Shown here one piece after another: positions 22,197-32,518 of a stretch of 64,000 bases of DNA (positions are counted from its first letter, which is position 1; each line of letters starts with the position of its first letter). The position numbers and the translations under genes were made by a program. The DNA comes from Platerodrilus igneus (lineage: Eukaryota > Arthropoda > Insecta > Coleoptera > Lycidae): contig JARFIW010001104.1 in assembly GCA_036346225.1 (NCBI GenBank), forward strand, positions 11,434,001 through 11,498,000, read 5' to 3'. A model generated the notes under the pieces. It was not told where the DNA came from and did no database searches. It saw only the letters and a list, made by a program, of their open reading frames with translations.

Positions 22197-23412
22197 GAAA
22201 ACACATCGAATAGAAATTTTTTATATTCACAACTGTGGAAATTGACTTTTCAATACAGATGCATAAGTTGCGATCCTATAGGAATTTAAAGAATAAAGCA
22301 GCAACTTAATATCGGGTAGCACAAGTCCTAAACGTTCGTTGGGTTGTTCAAACGAAAACTATGTCAACCACAATAAATGACTGTATTATGTTGTTAAATA
22401 ATAACAAGGTAGAAGATGTAGGTCTAAAAGAAATAGGGTTTATTTGCATGTAATGACTAATAGAAAAAAATTTGTAACTAGGAATGAGGTCTATCTTTTA
22501 AAACTAAAAACTGTATATGGCATGACAAAGTTCTGGAACACTTGTAGATTAAGGGGAATATTCATTTAAGTGTACGACAAGACAGAAATAAACGATATAA
22601 ACGCTCAATGACTGGATAATATTTGTACTGGGGAGGTTATACTATAGGAAAATTTTTTATTAATAAAAATTAGAGACAGTAAGGTGTATTTACATAATTA
22701 ATATTAAGACGACAAGTAAGAGTTTTAAGTTAATCGTTAAATTGTGTAATCCATAAGCTAATGATGGTGGCATATGGTAAAATTTACATAAGATATCATT
22801 AGAAATTAGTTTTTGAAAAAACACATCGAATAGAAATTTTTTATATTCACAACTGTGGAAACTGACTTTTCACTACAGAGGCATAGGTTGCGATCCTGTG
22901 GGTATTCAGAGAGTAAAACATCAACTTAACATCAGGTAGCACAAGTCCTAAACGTTCGTTGGGTTGTTCAGACGAAAACTATGTCAACCACAATAAATGA
23001 CTGTATTAGGTTGTGAAATAATAACAAGGTAGAAGATGTAGGTCTAAAAGAAATAGGGTTATTTGCATGTAATGACTAATAGAAAAAAATTTGTAACTAG
23101 GAATGAGAGGCCTATCTTTTAAAACTAAAAACTATATATGCATGACAAAGTTCTGGAACACAGATTAAGGGGTAATATCCATTTAAGTGTACGACAAAAC
23201 ATAAAAAGAAACGATATAAAAGTTCAATTACTAGATAGAATTTGTACAGGGGAGGTACTACTACAACTAGAGACAACAAGGTGTATTTACATAATTAATA
23301 TTAAGACGACAGGTAGGAGTTTCAAGTTAATCGTTAAATTGTGTAATTCATAAGCTAATGGTGCCATATGGTAAAATTTACATAAGATATCATTAGAAAT
23401 TAGTTTTTGAGA
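22197..23412. repeat. Tandem duplication of a ~620-bp unit
   Basis: Copy 1 (about 22197-22816) and copy 2 (about 22817-23412) share the same landmarks in order: ACACATCGAATAGAAATTTT, CTAAACGTTCGTTGGGTTG, ACAAGGTAGAAGATGTAGG and GATATCATTAGAAATTAG. Copy 2 is slightly shorter because of small deletions near 23250-23280. Neither copy has a convincing reading frame. Confidence 0.85.
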
Positions 23413-24882
23413 AAATCTGTTTGTTGTGTTAGACAGGAAATGATTTGGGTGCATTTTTAGTTTTAAGATAGCAAAGGTAATTATTATATAAGGTTATGCA
23501 CATACAAACTACATTGGTATTCTAAATAAGTGAGATATTTTGCAATCAACAGAGGTAGCCGGCCATGTTTATTTAGTAAATAAACAAAATAAAAAGTATT
23601 ATTTTTATTTTATTTTTAAGAACCTTTGTTTTTTAATATAAACAAATGACGCAAAGACATTTCAGGTAGAAAAAAATTAAAATATATATTACAAAAACAA
23701 CTTTAGGTAGGGAATAGGAATAAATCACTTACAATAAGGAATTCAAGTAGAGATTACGAAAAAGGCAGGTTAGTTTATGTATACCCAAGCGGGGTATTTG
23801 ACCGTTAATCAACAATTTAATTCTGAAATTTGACAAGCTTATTAAGAAAAAATATTTTAAACTCCCCCATGTTAGATATCACACTATAAAGGAACGTTTC
23901 TTTGACCACGAATTATAGGTTAGGTTTTTAATTGGAAGTCTTTCACGAAAAATGAATAAAATTTACGATAGATAGGTTTTTTGGAAGGTGATGAATAATA
24001 ATTAAACTTATCCTAGATATTTTAGTAAATAAACAAACGTTTTTCGGTCAATTAGATGTAACTGAAAATTCTTACACATAAAGGAAAATGCAATTGAAAT
24101 AAGATATTTAGATACAACTTCATGCAAATTAAATAACACAGAGAAACGGCACTTTTAAATAAACAAAAAATGCATGACTAATAGGTTATATACGCGTGAA
24201 TTTAAGACAAAGAAATAAGGTATCGGCCATCTTTGATTTAATTTTTGCAGTGTTTAGTATAAAATTTTTTAGAGTCACAAGACTGAAGTGCTTTTTAAAA
24301 ATATACAGATGTTTTCAGGTTTAACCGTAAATGTTTTGTTTTCTAATTAGAAATTAGATAAGGGCAAACATGAAATTACATAGATCATGTAACCTCTGGA
24401 AGTCAAATTAAAGTCGAAAAATCAACTATTTTTTAAACACTCAAATTTATAAAGAGTCTCCATTGTTGGACGCCAATAATAAGAATGCAAATTTATCTAA
24501 GATGAAATTCCCCCGTGCAGATCGTTAAACCTATGAACCTGACTTAAAAAGGATTGCGCCTCAAAAATTTAGTCGCGTGGATCGCGTTGCGAGTAAAGCA
24601 CACAAATTATAATATAAAAATACAGTTGAAATTATGGGCTTGTGAGTGCTTTGGCGATTGTTTCTTCGATCGACATCTAGTAGTCCTCGTTGATGGAACA
24701 CAGGTAGTTTTCATTGCTGTAAAGAGAGAAAGTATCGGAGGAAATGGCTCACTTCTTCGACCCTCGAATCTAGCTTTTACTCCCGCGCGTCTGTATTCTA
24801 CCGATAGTAAAGTACTTCCTTTTAGAGGATTAGTTCTCATCAACTCTATTTTCTTCCACCTGAATTTTATGCTCCTATGCTA
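23413..24882. other. No gene seen
   Basis: Mostly AT-rich. A 109-residue plus frame at 24554-24883 and an overlapping minus frame show no recognisable domain and are not called as genes. Confidence 0.45.
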
Positions 24883-24936
24883 AAACAGCAAACACAGTTG
24901 CGTTTTCATTGCCTGGAAACGCAATGTTTGCTGTTT
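24883..24936. repeat. 20-bp-stem hairpin
   Basis: AAACAGCAAACA plus TTGCGTTT on the left (24883-24905, with a 3-base bulge) pairs exactly with AAACGCAATGTTTGCTGTTT on the right (24917-24936) around an 11-base loop. It lies downstream of the 25313-28237 gene on that gene's strand, but there is no evidence that the two are connected. Confidence 0.65.
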
Positions 24937-25155
24937 CTACACCACAAATCGTAGGCCAATGTCCTGAGATGCGTTAGAACCTAGTATTCATAGGTTTTGC
25001 ACCTCAAGCTTAAATTAAAAATGATAAAGGAAAACTCTAAATTGTGTAACTTTTTTCATAGGTTTCTAACCGTTTTGAAAGTACGCTTGCACATTATGTT
25101 TACCTTGAACAATTCGCGCATCAATATTACCATAGTGATGTAAACATTGTAAAGC

Positions 25156-25251
25156 TTTATTTGATAAATACAAAACTTGAAAAAAATGTAAGTTTATTTA
25201 TTAATGCTGTAACTTTCGCAATATTCTTGTCAGATATATTTTTAATTTATT
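25156..25251 (-). terminator. Polyadenylation signals of the repeat-protein gene
   Basis: On the minus strand, 62 to about 157 bases past the stop codon of the 25313-28237 frame, AATAAA occurs at 25246-25251, 25193-25202 (two overlapping copies) and 25156-25161. A cluster of canonical signals at this distance supports transcription of the frame as a gene. Confidence 0.55.
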
Positions 25252-25312
25252 TAGCTAACAGTGTACGTTCGAAGAAGTGTTGCCTTTATGTAATCAGACT
25301 GCAACTTCTTTT

Positions 25313-28237
25313 CTATTGTAAAGGCCGCCTTGTAGTATAATAACCAGAAGCTGAAGCTGGCCATGGAGTACCAGGAGGTATTATTTGAATATGTAGTTCA
25401 TCAGGATTTGGTAAATACCAAGGTCTTTGAGGTTTGTACTGTAATACAGTGTAAGCAGTTTGTACATTAAACGTAGTTTCTAGAAGATCCAAAGTAGCTG
25501 AAGTTGTCTGTGATATATTTGATGGAATAGAAGATTTCTGGCTAGTATTTATTATTGACTGGTTTTCTAAATATACTGGTAGCAAAGATATTGCTTCACT
25601 TTTATTACTTCCGCTGACAGGTTCTATACCTTCTCCAGTTCGATTAAAATCCTGATTGAGAGATTCGCTTGAATTGACGCGTAAATATTGAATAGTTTCA
25701 GCTTTAACCGATTTTTCTGAAGATGAATTTTCCTTTTCTGATTTAGGTTTTTGTTCATTTGTAGGCATGATTTGCCCTAAAAGATCTCCTGGTCTCGGAT
25801 GGTACGACGGTCTTTGTGGACGATATTCAAGTGAAATTTTTGTTGTTGATGGTTTTATAATAGTTTTTGATGTAGTTGAAACTGTCGTTAACTGTGAAGA
25901 ATAACATGGTTTATCAGATGTTGGATCTATACCTTCATCTTTAGAAGCCACGGTAGATTTAGATGACTGCAAGTTAGGTCTTTCAGTGTAAAGACCTTCA
26001 GTTTCGCTTTCAGATTGTTCACTTGAAGAAGTACTGGATTTGGATGTAGAAGTATCAGCTGATTGTAGGACAGTTGATAAAGACACAAAATTTGGTTTGG
26101 AAGTACCTGCTGGTATGACTGGATCTACATACCACGGTTTTTGCGGCTTATATCCAAGCGAAACTTTTGTTGTTGAAACTGTGGTCGCAGATACTGCATC
26201 TGGTTTTGGCGTTCCACCTGGTATAACTGGATCTACGTACCATGGCTTTTGTGGACGATAATCAAGTGAAATCTTTGTTGTTGATGGTGTAGATAAATGT
26301 GAAGAATAATTTGGTTTATCAGAAGTTGAATCTTTACCATCACCTTTAGAAATCACAGTAGTTGTAGATGAGTGCAAAATTGGTCTTTCAGTGTAAAGAC
26401 TTTCAGTTTCGCTTTCAGATTGTTCACTTGAAGAAGTACTGGATTTGGATGTAGAAGTATCAGCTGATTGTAGGACAGTTGATAAAGACACAAAATTTGG
26501 TTTGGAAGTACCTGCTGGTATGACTGGATCTACATACCACGGTTTTTGCGGCTTATATCCAAGCGAAACTTTTGTTGTTGAAACTGTGGTCGCAGATACT
26601 GCATCTGGTTTTGGCGTTCCACCTGGTATAACTGGATCTATGTACCATGGTTTTTGCGGTCGATATCCAAGCGAAACTTTTGTTGTCGAAGCTGTGGTCG
26701 CAGATGCTGCATCTGGTTTTGGCGTTCCACCTGGTATAACTGGATCTACGTACCATGGCTTTTGTGGACGATAATCAAGTGAAATCTTTGTTGTTGATGG
26801 TGTAGATAAATGTGAAGAATAATTTGGTTTATCAGAAGTTGAATATTTACCATCACCTTTAGAAATCACAGTAGTTGTAGATGAGTGCAAAATTGGTCTT
26901 TCAGTGTAAAGACTTTCAGTTTCGCTTTCAGATTGTTCACTTGAAGAAGTACTGGATTTGGATGTAGAAGTATCAGCTGATTGTAGGACAGTTGATAAAG
27001 ACACAAAATTTGGTTTGGAAGTACCTGCTGGTATGACTGGATCTACATACCACGGTTTTTGCGGCTTATATCCAAGCGAAACTTTTGTTGTTGAAACTGT
27101 GGTCGCAGATACTGCATCTGGTTTTGGCGTTCCACCTGGTATAACTGGATCTATGTACCATGGTTTTTGCGGTCGATATCCAAGCGAAACTTTTGTTGTT
27201 GAAACTGTGGTCGCAGATGCTGCATCTGGTTTTGGCGTTCCACCTGGTATAACTGGATCTACGTACCATGGCTTTTGTGGACGATAATCAAGTGAAATCT
27301 TTGTTGTTGATGGTGTAGATAAATGTGAAGAATAATTTGGTTTATCAGAAGTTGAATCTTTAGCATCACCTTTAGAAATCACAGTAGTTGTAGATGAGTG
27401 CAAAATTGGTCTTCCAGTGTAAAGACCTTCAGTTTCGCTTTCAGATTGCTCAGTTAAAGAAGTATTGGATGTTGATGTAAAAGTATCAGCTGATTGTTGG
27501 ACTGTTGTTAACGACACTAAATTTGGTTTGGAAGTACCTGCTGGTATGACTGGGTCTATATACCACGGTTTTTGTGGCCGATATCCGAGCGAAACTTGTG
27601 TTGTGGAAACTGTGGTCGCAGATACTAATTCTGGTTTTGGCGTTCCACCTGGTATAACTGGATCTATGTACCATGGCTTTTGCGGTCGATATTCAAGTGA
27701 AATCTTTGTTGTTGATGGCGTTAAAATAGTTTTTGATGTAGTTGAAGCTGTAGATAAATGTGAAGAATAATATGGTTTATCAGAAGTTGGATCTTTACCT
27801 TCATCTTTAGAAGTCACGGTAGTTTTAGACGACTGCAAAATAGGTCTTCCAGTGTAAGGACTTTCGGTTTCGCTTTCAGATTCTTTACTTGAAGAGCTAC
27901 TGGATGTGGATGTAGAAGTATCTGCTGATTGTTGGACTGATGTTGATGAAGGCTCTAAATTTGGCTTGAAGAAGACATTGATGCTCTCTACGTTGGCAGC
28001 GGGGGAGTTTAAATTAAGTATTTGAAAAATAAAAATAGAAGCGTTTATGTGGAAAACATTTGGAAACGTATTGGTGTTGTTCAAATTATTCCACAGAGGT
28101 ACTAGTTTGTACTCCACTATGCCTCTAGAATTATCACTTACGTCTTTCAAATTAGTACTCGCTGGATTATTGAAATAATCTGAACGCACTCCGTATTTTA
28201 TTATTAGTAATAAATAAATCGTTTTTAGCGAGATCAT
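25313..28237 (-). CDS. Secreted Ser/Thr/Pro-rich tandem-repeat protein
   Basis: This 974-codon uninterrupted frame begins with a hydrophobic leader (MISLKTIYLLLIIKYG) typical of a signal peptide, with cleavage plausible near residue 19. Residues about 20-90 are non-repetitive. The rest is a two-level repeat. A ~36-residue unit carries Y[RK]PQKPWY[IV]DPVIP[GA]GT with KP shortly after, ten times in full plus two diverged copies (YRPQRPSYHP and YKPQRPWYLP). These are grouped into ~171-residue higher-order units, each introduced by a QSADT Ser/Thr-rich block, ESETE and YTxRPIL. No transmembrane segment or enzyme domain is seen. The start has A at -3, and polyadenylation signals follow. The organisation suggests an extracellular structural, mucin-like or secretion protein, but I do not recognise the family. 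An upstream noncoding exon is possible, since CAG lies just before the start codon region. Confidence 0.8.
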   Translation of the reverse strand: MISLKTIYLLLIIKYGVRSDYFNNPASTNLKDVSDNSRGIVEYKLVPLWNNLNNTNTFPNVFHINASIFIFQILNLNSPAANVESINVFFKPNLEPSSTSVQQSADTSTSTSSSSSSKESESETESPYTGRPILQSSKTTVTSKDEGKDPTSDKPYYSSHLSTASTTSKTILTPSTTKISLEYRPQKPWYIDPVIPGGTPKPELVSATTVSTTQVSLGYRPQKPWYIDPVIPAGTSKPNLVSLTTVQQSADTFTSTSNTSLTEQSESETEGLYTGRPILHSSTTTVISKGDAKDSTSDKPNYSSHLSTPSTTKISLDYRPQKPWYVDPVIPGGTPKPDAASATTVSTTKVSLGYRPQKPWYIDPVIPGGTPKPDAVSATTVSTTKVSLGYKPQKPWYVDPVIPAGTSKPNFVSLSTVLQSADTSTSKSSTSSSEQSESETESLYTERPILHSSTTTVISKGDGKYSTSDKPNYSSHLSTPSTTKISLDYRPQKPWYVDPVIPGGTPKPDAASATTASTTKVSLGYRPQKPWYIDPVIPGGTPKPDAVSATTVSTTKVSLGYKPQKPWYVDPVIPAGTSKPNFVSLSTVLQSADTSTSKSSTSSSEQSESETESLYTERPILHSSTTTVISKGDGKDSTSDKPNYSSHLSTPSTTKISLDYRPQKPWYVDPVIPGGTPKPDAVSATTVSTTKVSLGYKPQKPWYVDPVIPAGTSKPNFVSLSTVLQSADTSTSKSSTSSSEQSESETEGLYTERPNLQSSKSTVASKDEGIDPTSDKPCYSSQLTTVSTTSKTIIKPSTTKISLEYRPQRPSYHPRPGDLLGQIMPTNEQKPKSEKENSSSEKSVKAETIQYLRVNSSESLNQDFNRTGEGIEPVSGSNKSEAISLLPVYLENQSIINTSQKSSIPSNISQTTSATLDLLETTFNVQTAYTVLQYKPQRPWYLPNPDELHIQIIPPGTPWPASASGYYTTRRPLQ
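25980..27480 (-). repeat. 513-bp higher-order repeat within the coding region
   Basis: The same landmark sequence begins at 26040, 26445, 26958 and 27465, giving steps of 405, 513 and 507 bp. The 405-bp step equals a 513-bp unit lacking exactly one 108-bp (36-codon) subunit. Units at 26445 and 26958 differ at only a few bases, so the array has been homogenised or expanded recently. All steps are multiples of three. Confidence 0.9.
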
Positions 28238-29099
28238 ATTTTCACCCTGAACTTGAACGAACTATTTACAATCAAGTGAAGTTTTTGCTGTAAGAACTTG
28301 TTATTTACATTTTTAGTTAATGGTGTTAGTGATCTCTGCATACAACTGGTTTGCCTAGTTAAGAGCAGCAACCTCCGGCGTTCTTTCATGATGTATTAAC
28401 CGCATAGCCAAAAAACGTTTTGTCTATGATTAACCGTTGTTTGATAAATTTAGATTTTAAAAGGAATAAACTTATACAAATTCTTAAAAAAAGTAAAAGT
28501 TATCTTGAAATACCCTTTTGCGAATAAAATTTTAACTACAGACATCATTATTTTAAAAGAACTAAGTCAAAGTTATAAAATAGAAGATGGTTATTGAACG
28601 ATAGCTTTAGGTTAGAGTATCATTATACAGGGTGATTCATTAAGACTGAGAAATCTCTAAAGTAGAGATACTAGACCCCAAATTATTACATGCATTATAC
28701 CAATGTCGCTTGTTTAAGATACAGGGTATTCGAAGTTAAAATTTTATTTTGAAATTTTTTAATAAATTTGAAAGTTTCGATAGAATCGATTTGAAATTTT
28801 GCGCTTTTGCTTTTCTTTTGGCATGAAGATCATGGATTTGAAGCTTGCTTTGGCTTACTCATAGAGGGCGCTAGTTACAGCCCGTTTCTGCAGTAAATCA
28901 AAACAAAGTTTTTGTCTGGTAAACTACGGTTAAAATAGATGAAAAATATAAAAGGTAGTTCTATTTTACACAAAAAGCTATTCCTGTTTAATTTATGTAA
29001 CCCTGTTGGTTTTTGAGCTATTAACTTATATATCCATTTCGAATGAACCTGCACCTTGCCAAAGTTCTAGATTACTAGAACAGGTGAAATGAACTAAAG
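28238..29099. other. Gene upstream flank and unclassified repeat DNA
   Basis: This lies upstream of the repeat-protein gene. No clear TATA box was identified on the minus strand. From about 28627 the sequence ATACAGGGTGATTCATTAAG resembles the CAGGGTG ends seen in many insect interspersed repeats; a similar motif occurs at 60517. No gene is seen. Confidence 0.4.
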
Positions 29100-29129
29100 A
29101 GCCAAACTACAGGTCCAACCAAAGCAGTA

Positions 29130-30490
29130 GGAGCGTTAGTGAGGAACCAGACTAAGACAGGTCCCGAAAGAGGGCAGCAACTCTTTCGGTACTTAGATTG
29201 GCATAGACCATAGGGGTCGGTATGGCAGTCTAAGACACACTACCGCGATGTGGAAGGCAACGGGAAACCACCACATTACCTCCCAAGTACAAAGCGTATT
29301 TATTATTAATTAGGTTGGAGGATTTAACAGATTACCGGATACCTAAAACAAGGCATAAACTATTTAATTTATCGAAAAAAATTTCGTTTTAAAAGCAACA
29401 GGGATTTGAGTGAGGAATTTATTCGAAAGTGTGTTTATTATAAATTAAGTTAAAAATAAAGGTAACAAAATACTGATCAATTTGGGTTTAGGCGAAACTG
29501 GGAAACACGGGAGGCTATTTTACCTCTGAGAGTGATAATGGAGAAAACAATAGAAAAAGGGGAAAGCGTGTATATAGGGTTTGTACATCTGGAAAATGCA
29601 TTCGACAACGTAAAATGGAGAAAAATGTTCGATATACTCAAAAAGATTAGAATGAGTTATAGGGATAGACAAACAGTGCATAGCCTATACAAAGAGCAAA
29701 CAGCAGTAATAGAATTAGAGGAACGTAGAGAAGTAAACATTAAGAAAGGGGTGAGACAGGCATGTGCCCTGTCCTCATTGATTTTTAACCTGTACATTGA
29801 AGATGCACGTGCTACAAGCGTTGGTTGTGAAATATCTGCAACTAATGTTGACTGTGTGAAAAAGTACATTGGAAAAAATATTAAATCGGCAAATGTTCAA
29901 ATGCTGGGGGAACTTGGCAGCCACAGACTGCTTACCCCCCTCCACAACCATTGAATGTCGTAGAAATAGGGTATATAATTGTAAAACGGTGGAAGGGGAC
30001 CGAACTGCACCTAACAAGAAAGAGCAGAGCGCCTATAATTAAAGACAACAAACAGAAACAAAAAGAAAATTGAAAGCTTATGTGTGGAGCACCGTTCAGT
30101 ATGCCTATGAAATACAGGCAGTAGGAAAAGCAAACAGAAAAACGGTAGCAGCCTTTTAGAATGTTGTGCTTCAGATGTATGAGGATGATAGCATGGACAA
30201 AGTCAATAACAAATAGGTTATAGAAACAGTAGGGGAATACAGAAAACTGGAAAAAACGGAGAAATCGGAGGGCAGAATATGTTCTAAGGCATTTTTGGGG
30301 AATAGTATGGGATATACTACAAGCAGAGATAGGAAAAAGGAGGTAGATGTAGACCTAAATCAGATAGTGATAGATGCAAACTGTGCAGATTTCAGGGAAA
30401 TGTGTAGGTCAGTTCAGAATAGGAAACAATGAGGATACGCGTCTAATCAGTTCTAGGACTGAAGACCTAATGATGATGAGCTTTTACATG
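29130..30490 (+). mobile_element. Truncated non-LTR retrotransposon copy
   Basis: The stretch contains part of an RT domain (29520-29880) and a C-terminal region. The C-terminal region matches 62932-63470 almost base for base in places (for example GAAGGGGACCGAACTGCA and TGCTTCAGATGTATGAGGATG). It ends with a GATGATG tail near 30470. The 5' part (29130-29290) carries GTGGAAGGCAACGGGAAACC, which I recall as a recurring motif of arthropod non-LTR elements. Stops are frequent and the endonuclease is absent. Confidence 0.7.
29532..29875 (+). pseudogene. Non-LTR reverse transcriptase fragment
   Basis: The frame reads GFVHLENAFDNVKWRKMFDI, where the first RT aspartate follows the pattern F-x-D-x-x-x-A-F-D but has His-Leu in place of the usual motif. 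It continues with a DRQTVHSLYKEQTAVIEL linker and GVRQACALSSLIFNLYIED, the G-V-R-Q-G-C-x-L-S-P-x-L-F-N box with several substitutions. The YADD box is missing because the frame shifts into C-terminal sequence, implying an internal deletion. Confidence 0.85.
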
Positions 30491-30774
30491 TGTTATGGTA
30501 TTCCGTGCGGACAAAGAACAAAGCAAGGAAAGCGACGTAATGGTACGCATCGATTACCACAACAAAAAAAGCAAGGAAAACGCCGTACTATCGCCCCGGC
30601 GGATTTTACACAGTAGTTCAAGTTGAAGTTGTCATACTTTTCATATCCGAATACTTACCCAATGTTCAACCCTTTTTAGTTATAGTATTTTGAAGTTAAT
30701 CCAGTCTTCAATGCAGTTTCCCGTTAAAACACAATGTTTATATAAAAAGAAATTTGCAATACCATTCGTTGTTA
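30491..30774. other. No gene seen
   Basis: This short flank lies between the truncated non-LTR copy and the target duplication of the full-length one. A small internal repeat (AAGCAAGGAAA followed by CGNCGTA) occurs at about 30523-30590. Confidence 0.4.
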
Positions 30775-30785
30775 TAACATAAATG

Positions 30786-30810
30786 TCAATCAATCAATCA
30801 ATCAATCACC
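30786..30810 (-). repeat. Tetranucleotide 3' tail of the non-LTR element
   Basis: AATC is repeated about five times on the plus strand, directly adjoining the target duplication. Short tandem tails instead of poly(A) are usual for RTE-like and some other non-LTR elements. Confidence 0.75.
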
Positions 30811-30869
30811 CATCACGGTATTTCCTATCGGGGTAACCAAACCTACCACCTCTTTCCGGGGGGATAACT

Positions 30870-31925
30870 CTAGACTACTACAATATTTTTACCACCAGCA
30901 CCATTCACAATCTCCCTCCACATCCCTCGGTCCCTACACACTTCCTTTGCTTCTGTAACATTCATACATTGCTTTTGGCATGCTCTTTTATTGCTCATAC
31001 TTCTCACCTGTCGTTCTTTCAGAACCTCCGCTACTACATCCAACCATCGTTTACACAGTCTGCCCTTTACAGCTCTACCAGTCATCTTGCTTGCATATAT
31101 ACGTTTGGTATTATATTCTCATGCATTCTTTTTATATGTCCAAACCATCTAAGCGTACTTCGCTCGCTTAATTCCTTAAGGTTCACTTGTACCCCACACT
31201 CTGCTCTGATCCATTCGTTTGGCACTTTGTCTCTCAACGTTTTTTTGCACACACTTTTTAGGTACCTCATTCCTTCAGCATTTATACGACTAACATGCTA
31301 CTGCTGCGAGGCCCAAATTTCGCTTCCATACAGAACAGTTGGCACAAACACACTGTTGTAAGTGGCCAGCTTTGCATTATACTCAATCCTTCATTCCTGT
31401 TCACTGCCCACATACTTCCAGACACTTTTCTTCCAGCATTTGCCCTCCTTTCTATTTCACGATCCAGCTTTCCATTACTCAAAAGCTTTCTACCGAAGTA
31501 CACTAAGTCATTCACTTTCTCCATCGTGTCATTATCCATTCTAAATACACAGTTATCAAATCCGCCATCTCTGTCTAAATTATTATTTTCGTCTTATTTA
31601 CATTCACTTTCAATTGTATATTTCCGCACGCTTCCGACAGTCTGTCAAGCATTCATTGCAAATCATGTGACGATTCGGCCAACAATACTGCATCATCTAT
31701 ATACAACAGCACACTGACATTTGTTTCACCAATTTTCACTTCTTCCATTCCTTCGCAAGCCGACCTGATACATTTATCCATAAATATATAGAACAGCTAT
31801 GGTGACATCACACAGCCCTGTCTTACACTTTCCACAATGTCCAAGTATTGCCCCATGTAAACATTCACACGTACATATGCTCTACTGCCTTCGTACACCG
31901 CTCTGATAGATTTTATCAAGCACTT
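30870..31925 (-). pseudogene. RT C-terminal half and C-terminal domain, disrupted
   Basis: The catalytic box appears as LLYIDDAVLL (about 31692-31703), preceded by VRQGCVMSP and followed by LKVNVNKTK. Beyond it come VNDLVYFGRKLLSNGKLDRE, ERSTLRWFGHIKRMHE and MTGRAVKGRLCKRWLDVV. These are the conserved post-RT blocks of this non-LTR type (YLG, WFGH and the G-R-P-x-x-R-W region). Several frame changes separate them. The 5' half of RT lies beyond the LTR insertion at 31926-32518. Confidence 0.85.
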
Positions 31926-32518
31926 TGTAACGTTTTATTTTAAAGTGTTTAGGAATTAAAATTTATTAATTTAGGAGTTAATAACTGTATTTTTATATTT
32001 ATTAAAATCCTAATCTAATTAGTGCAATTCCGCTGATGTTGTGAAACCCTGGGAATAATAACATTCACATGGATTTCGTCGACAATTATTGTTTATCATT
32101 GCAAACGTAAGCGCTGACGCAGGGTTTTGGCGTGAGATAGCGTTTATCTTCCCACGAACACTAGCTGAAGTGCGCTGATTTGGTTGGTGAAGAAGACATA
32201 AAAAGGACCACCGATTAGTGAAGAAGACTCTATCGCACCGCCACAACCACCGCATCGATAACGGGCAGTGCTGACGCGAGTGTTGTCATTCCCACCTTTT
32301 TTACCTTCCTAATCGGCTCGTCAGAGAAGTCTTACCGGTAGCAACTGCAACTCGAACAACAGGACCAAGCAGAATTGACCGCGATCCCTAAGAAGAAATG
32401 CCTAACAATATACCTAGGGTAAGTGCTTTAATAACCTTAATTCGTTTATCAGGGATTTATTGCTAGGGTTGAGCATTATAATTTAATTAATTTAAGCTTA
32501 TAATGTGAATGTTATATA
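31926..32518 (+). mobile_element. Solo LTR, 593 bp, target duplication ACTT
   Basis: It begins TGTAACGTTTTATT and ends GTTATA, near-perfect inverted ends with the final C changed to T. ACTT occurs at 31922-31925 and 32519-32522. It splits the RT domain of the full-length non-LTR element, whose minus-strand homology resumes on both sides. A donor-like CCTAGGGTAAGTG has its GT at 32419. It belongs to a different subfamily from the TGTTAC LTRs at 13-20 kb. Confidence 0.85.

Noticed and set aside
26040..27770. Plus-strand frames with repeated STYHGFCG motifs
   Set aside because: They are the antisense shadow of the 974-codon repeat protein; only the minus frame is continuous and has a start, a leader and polyadenylation signals.
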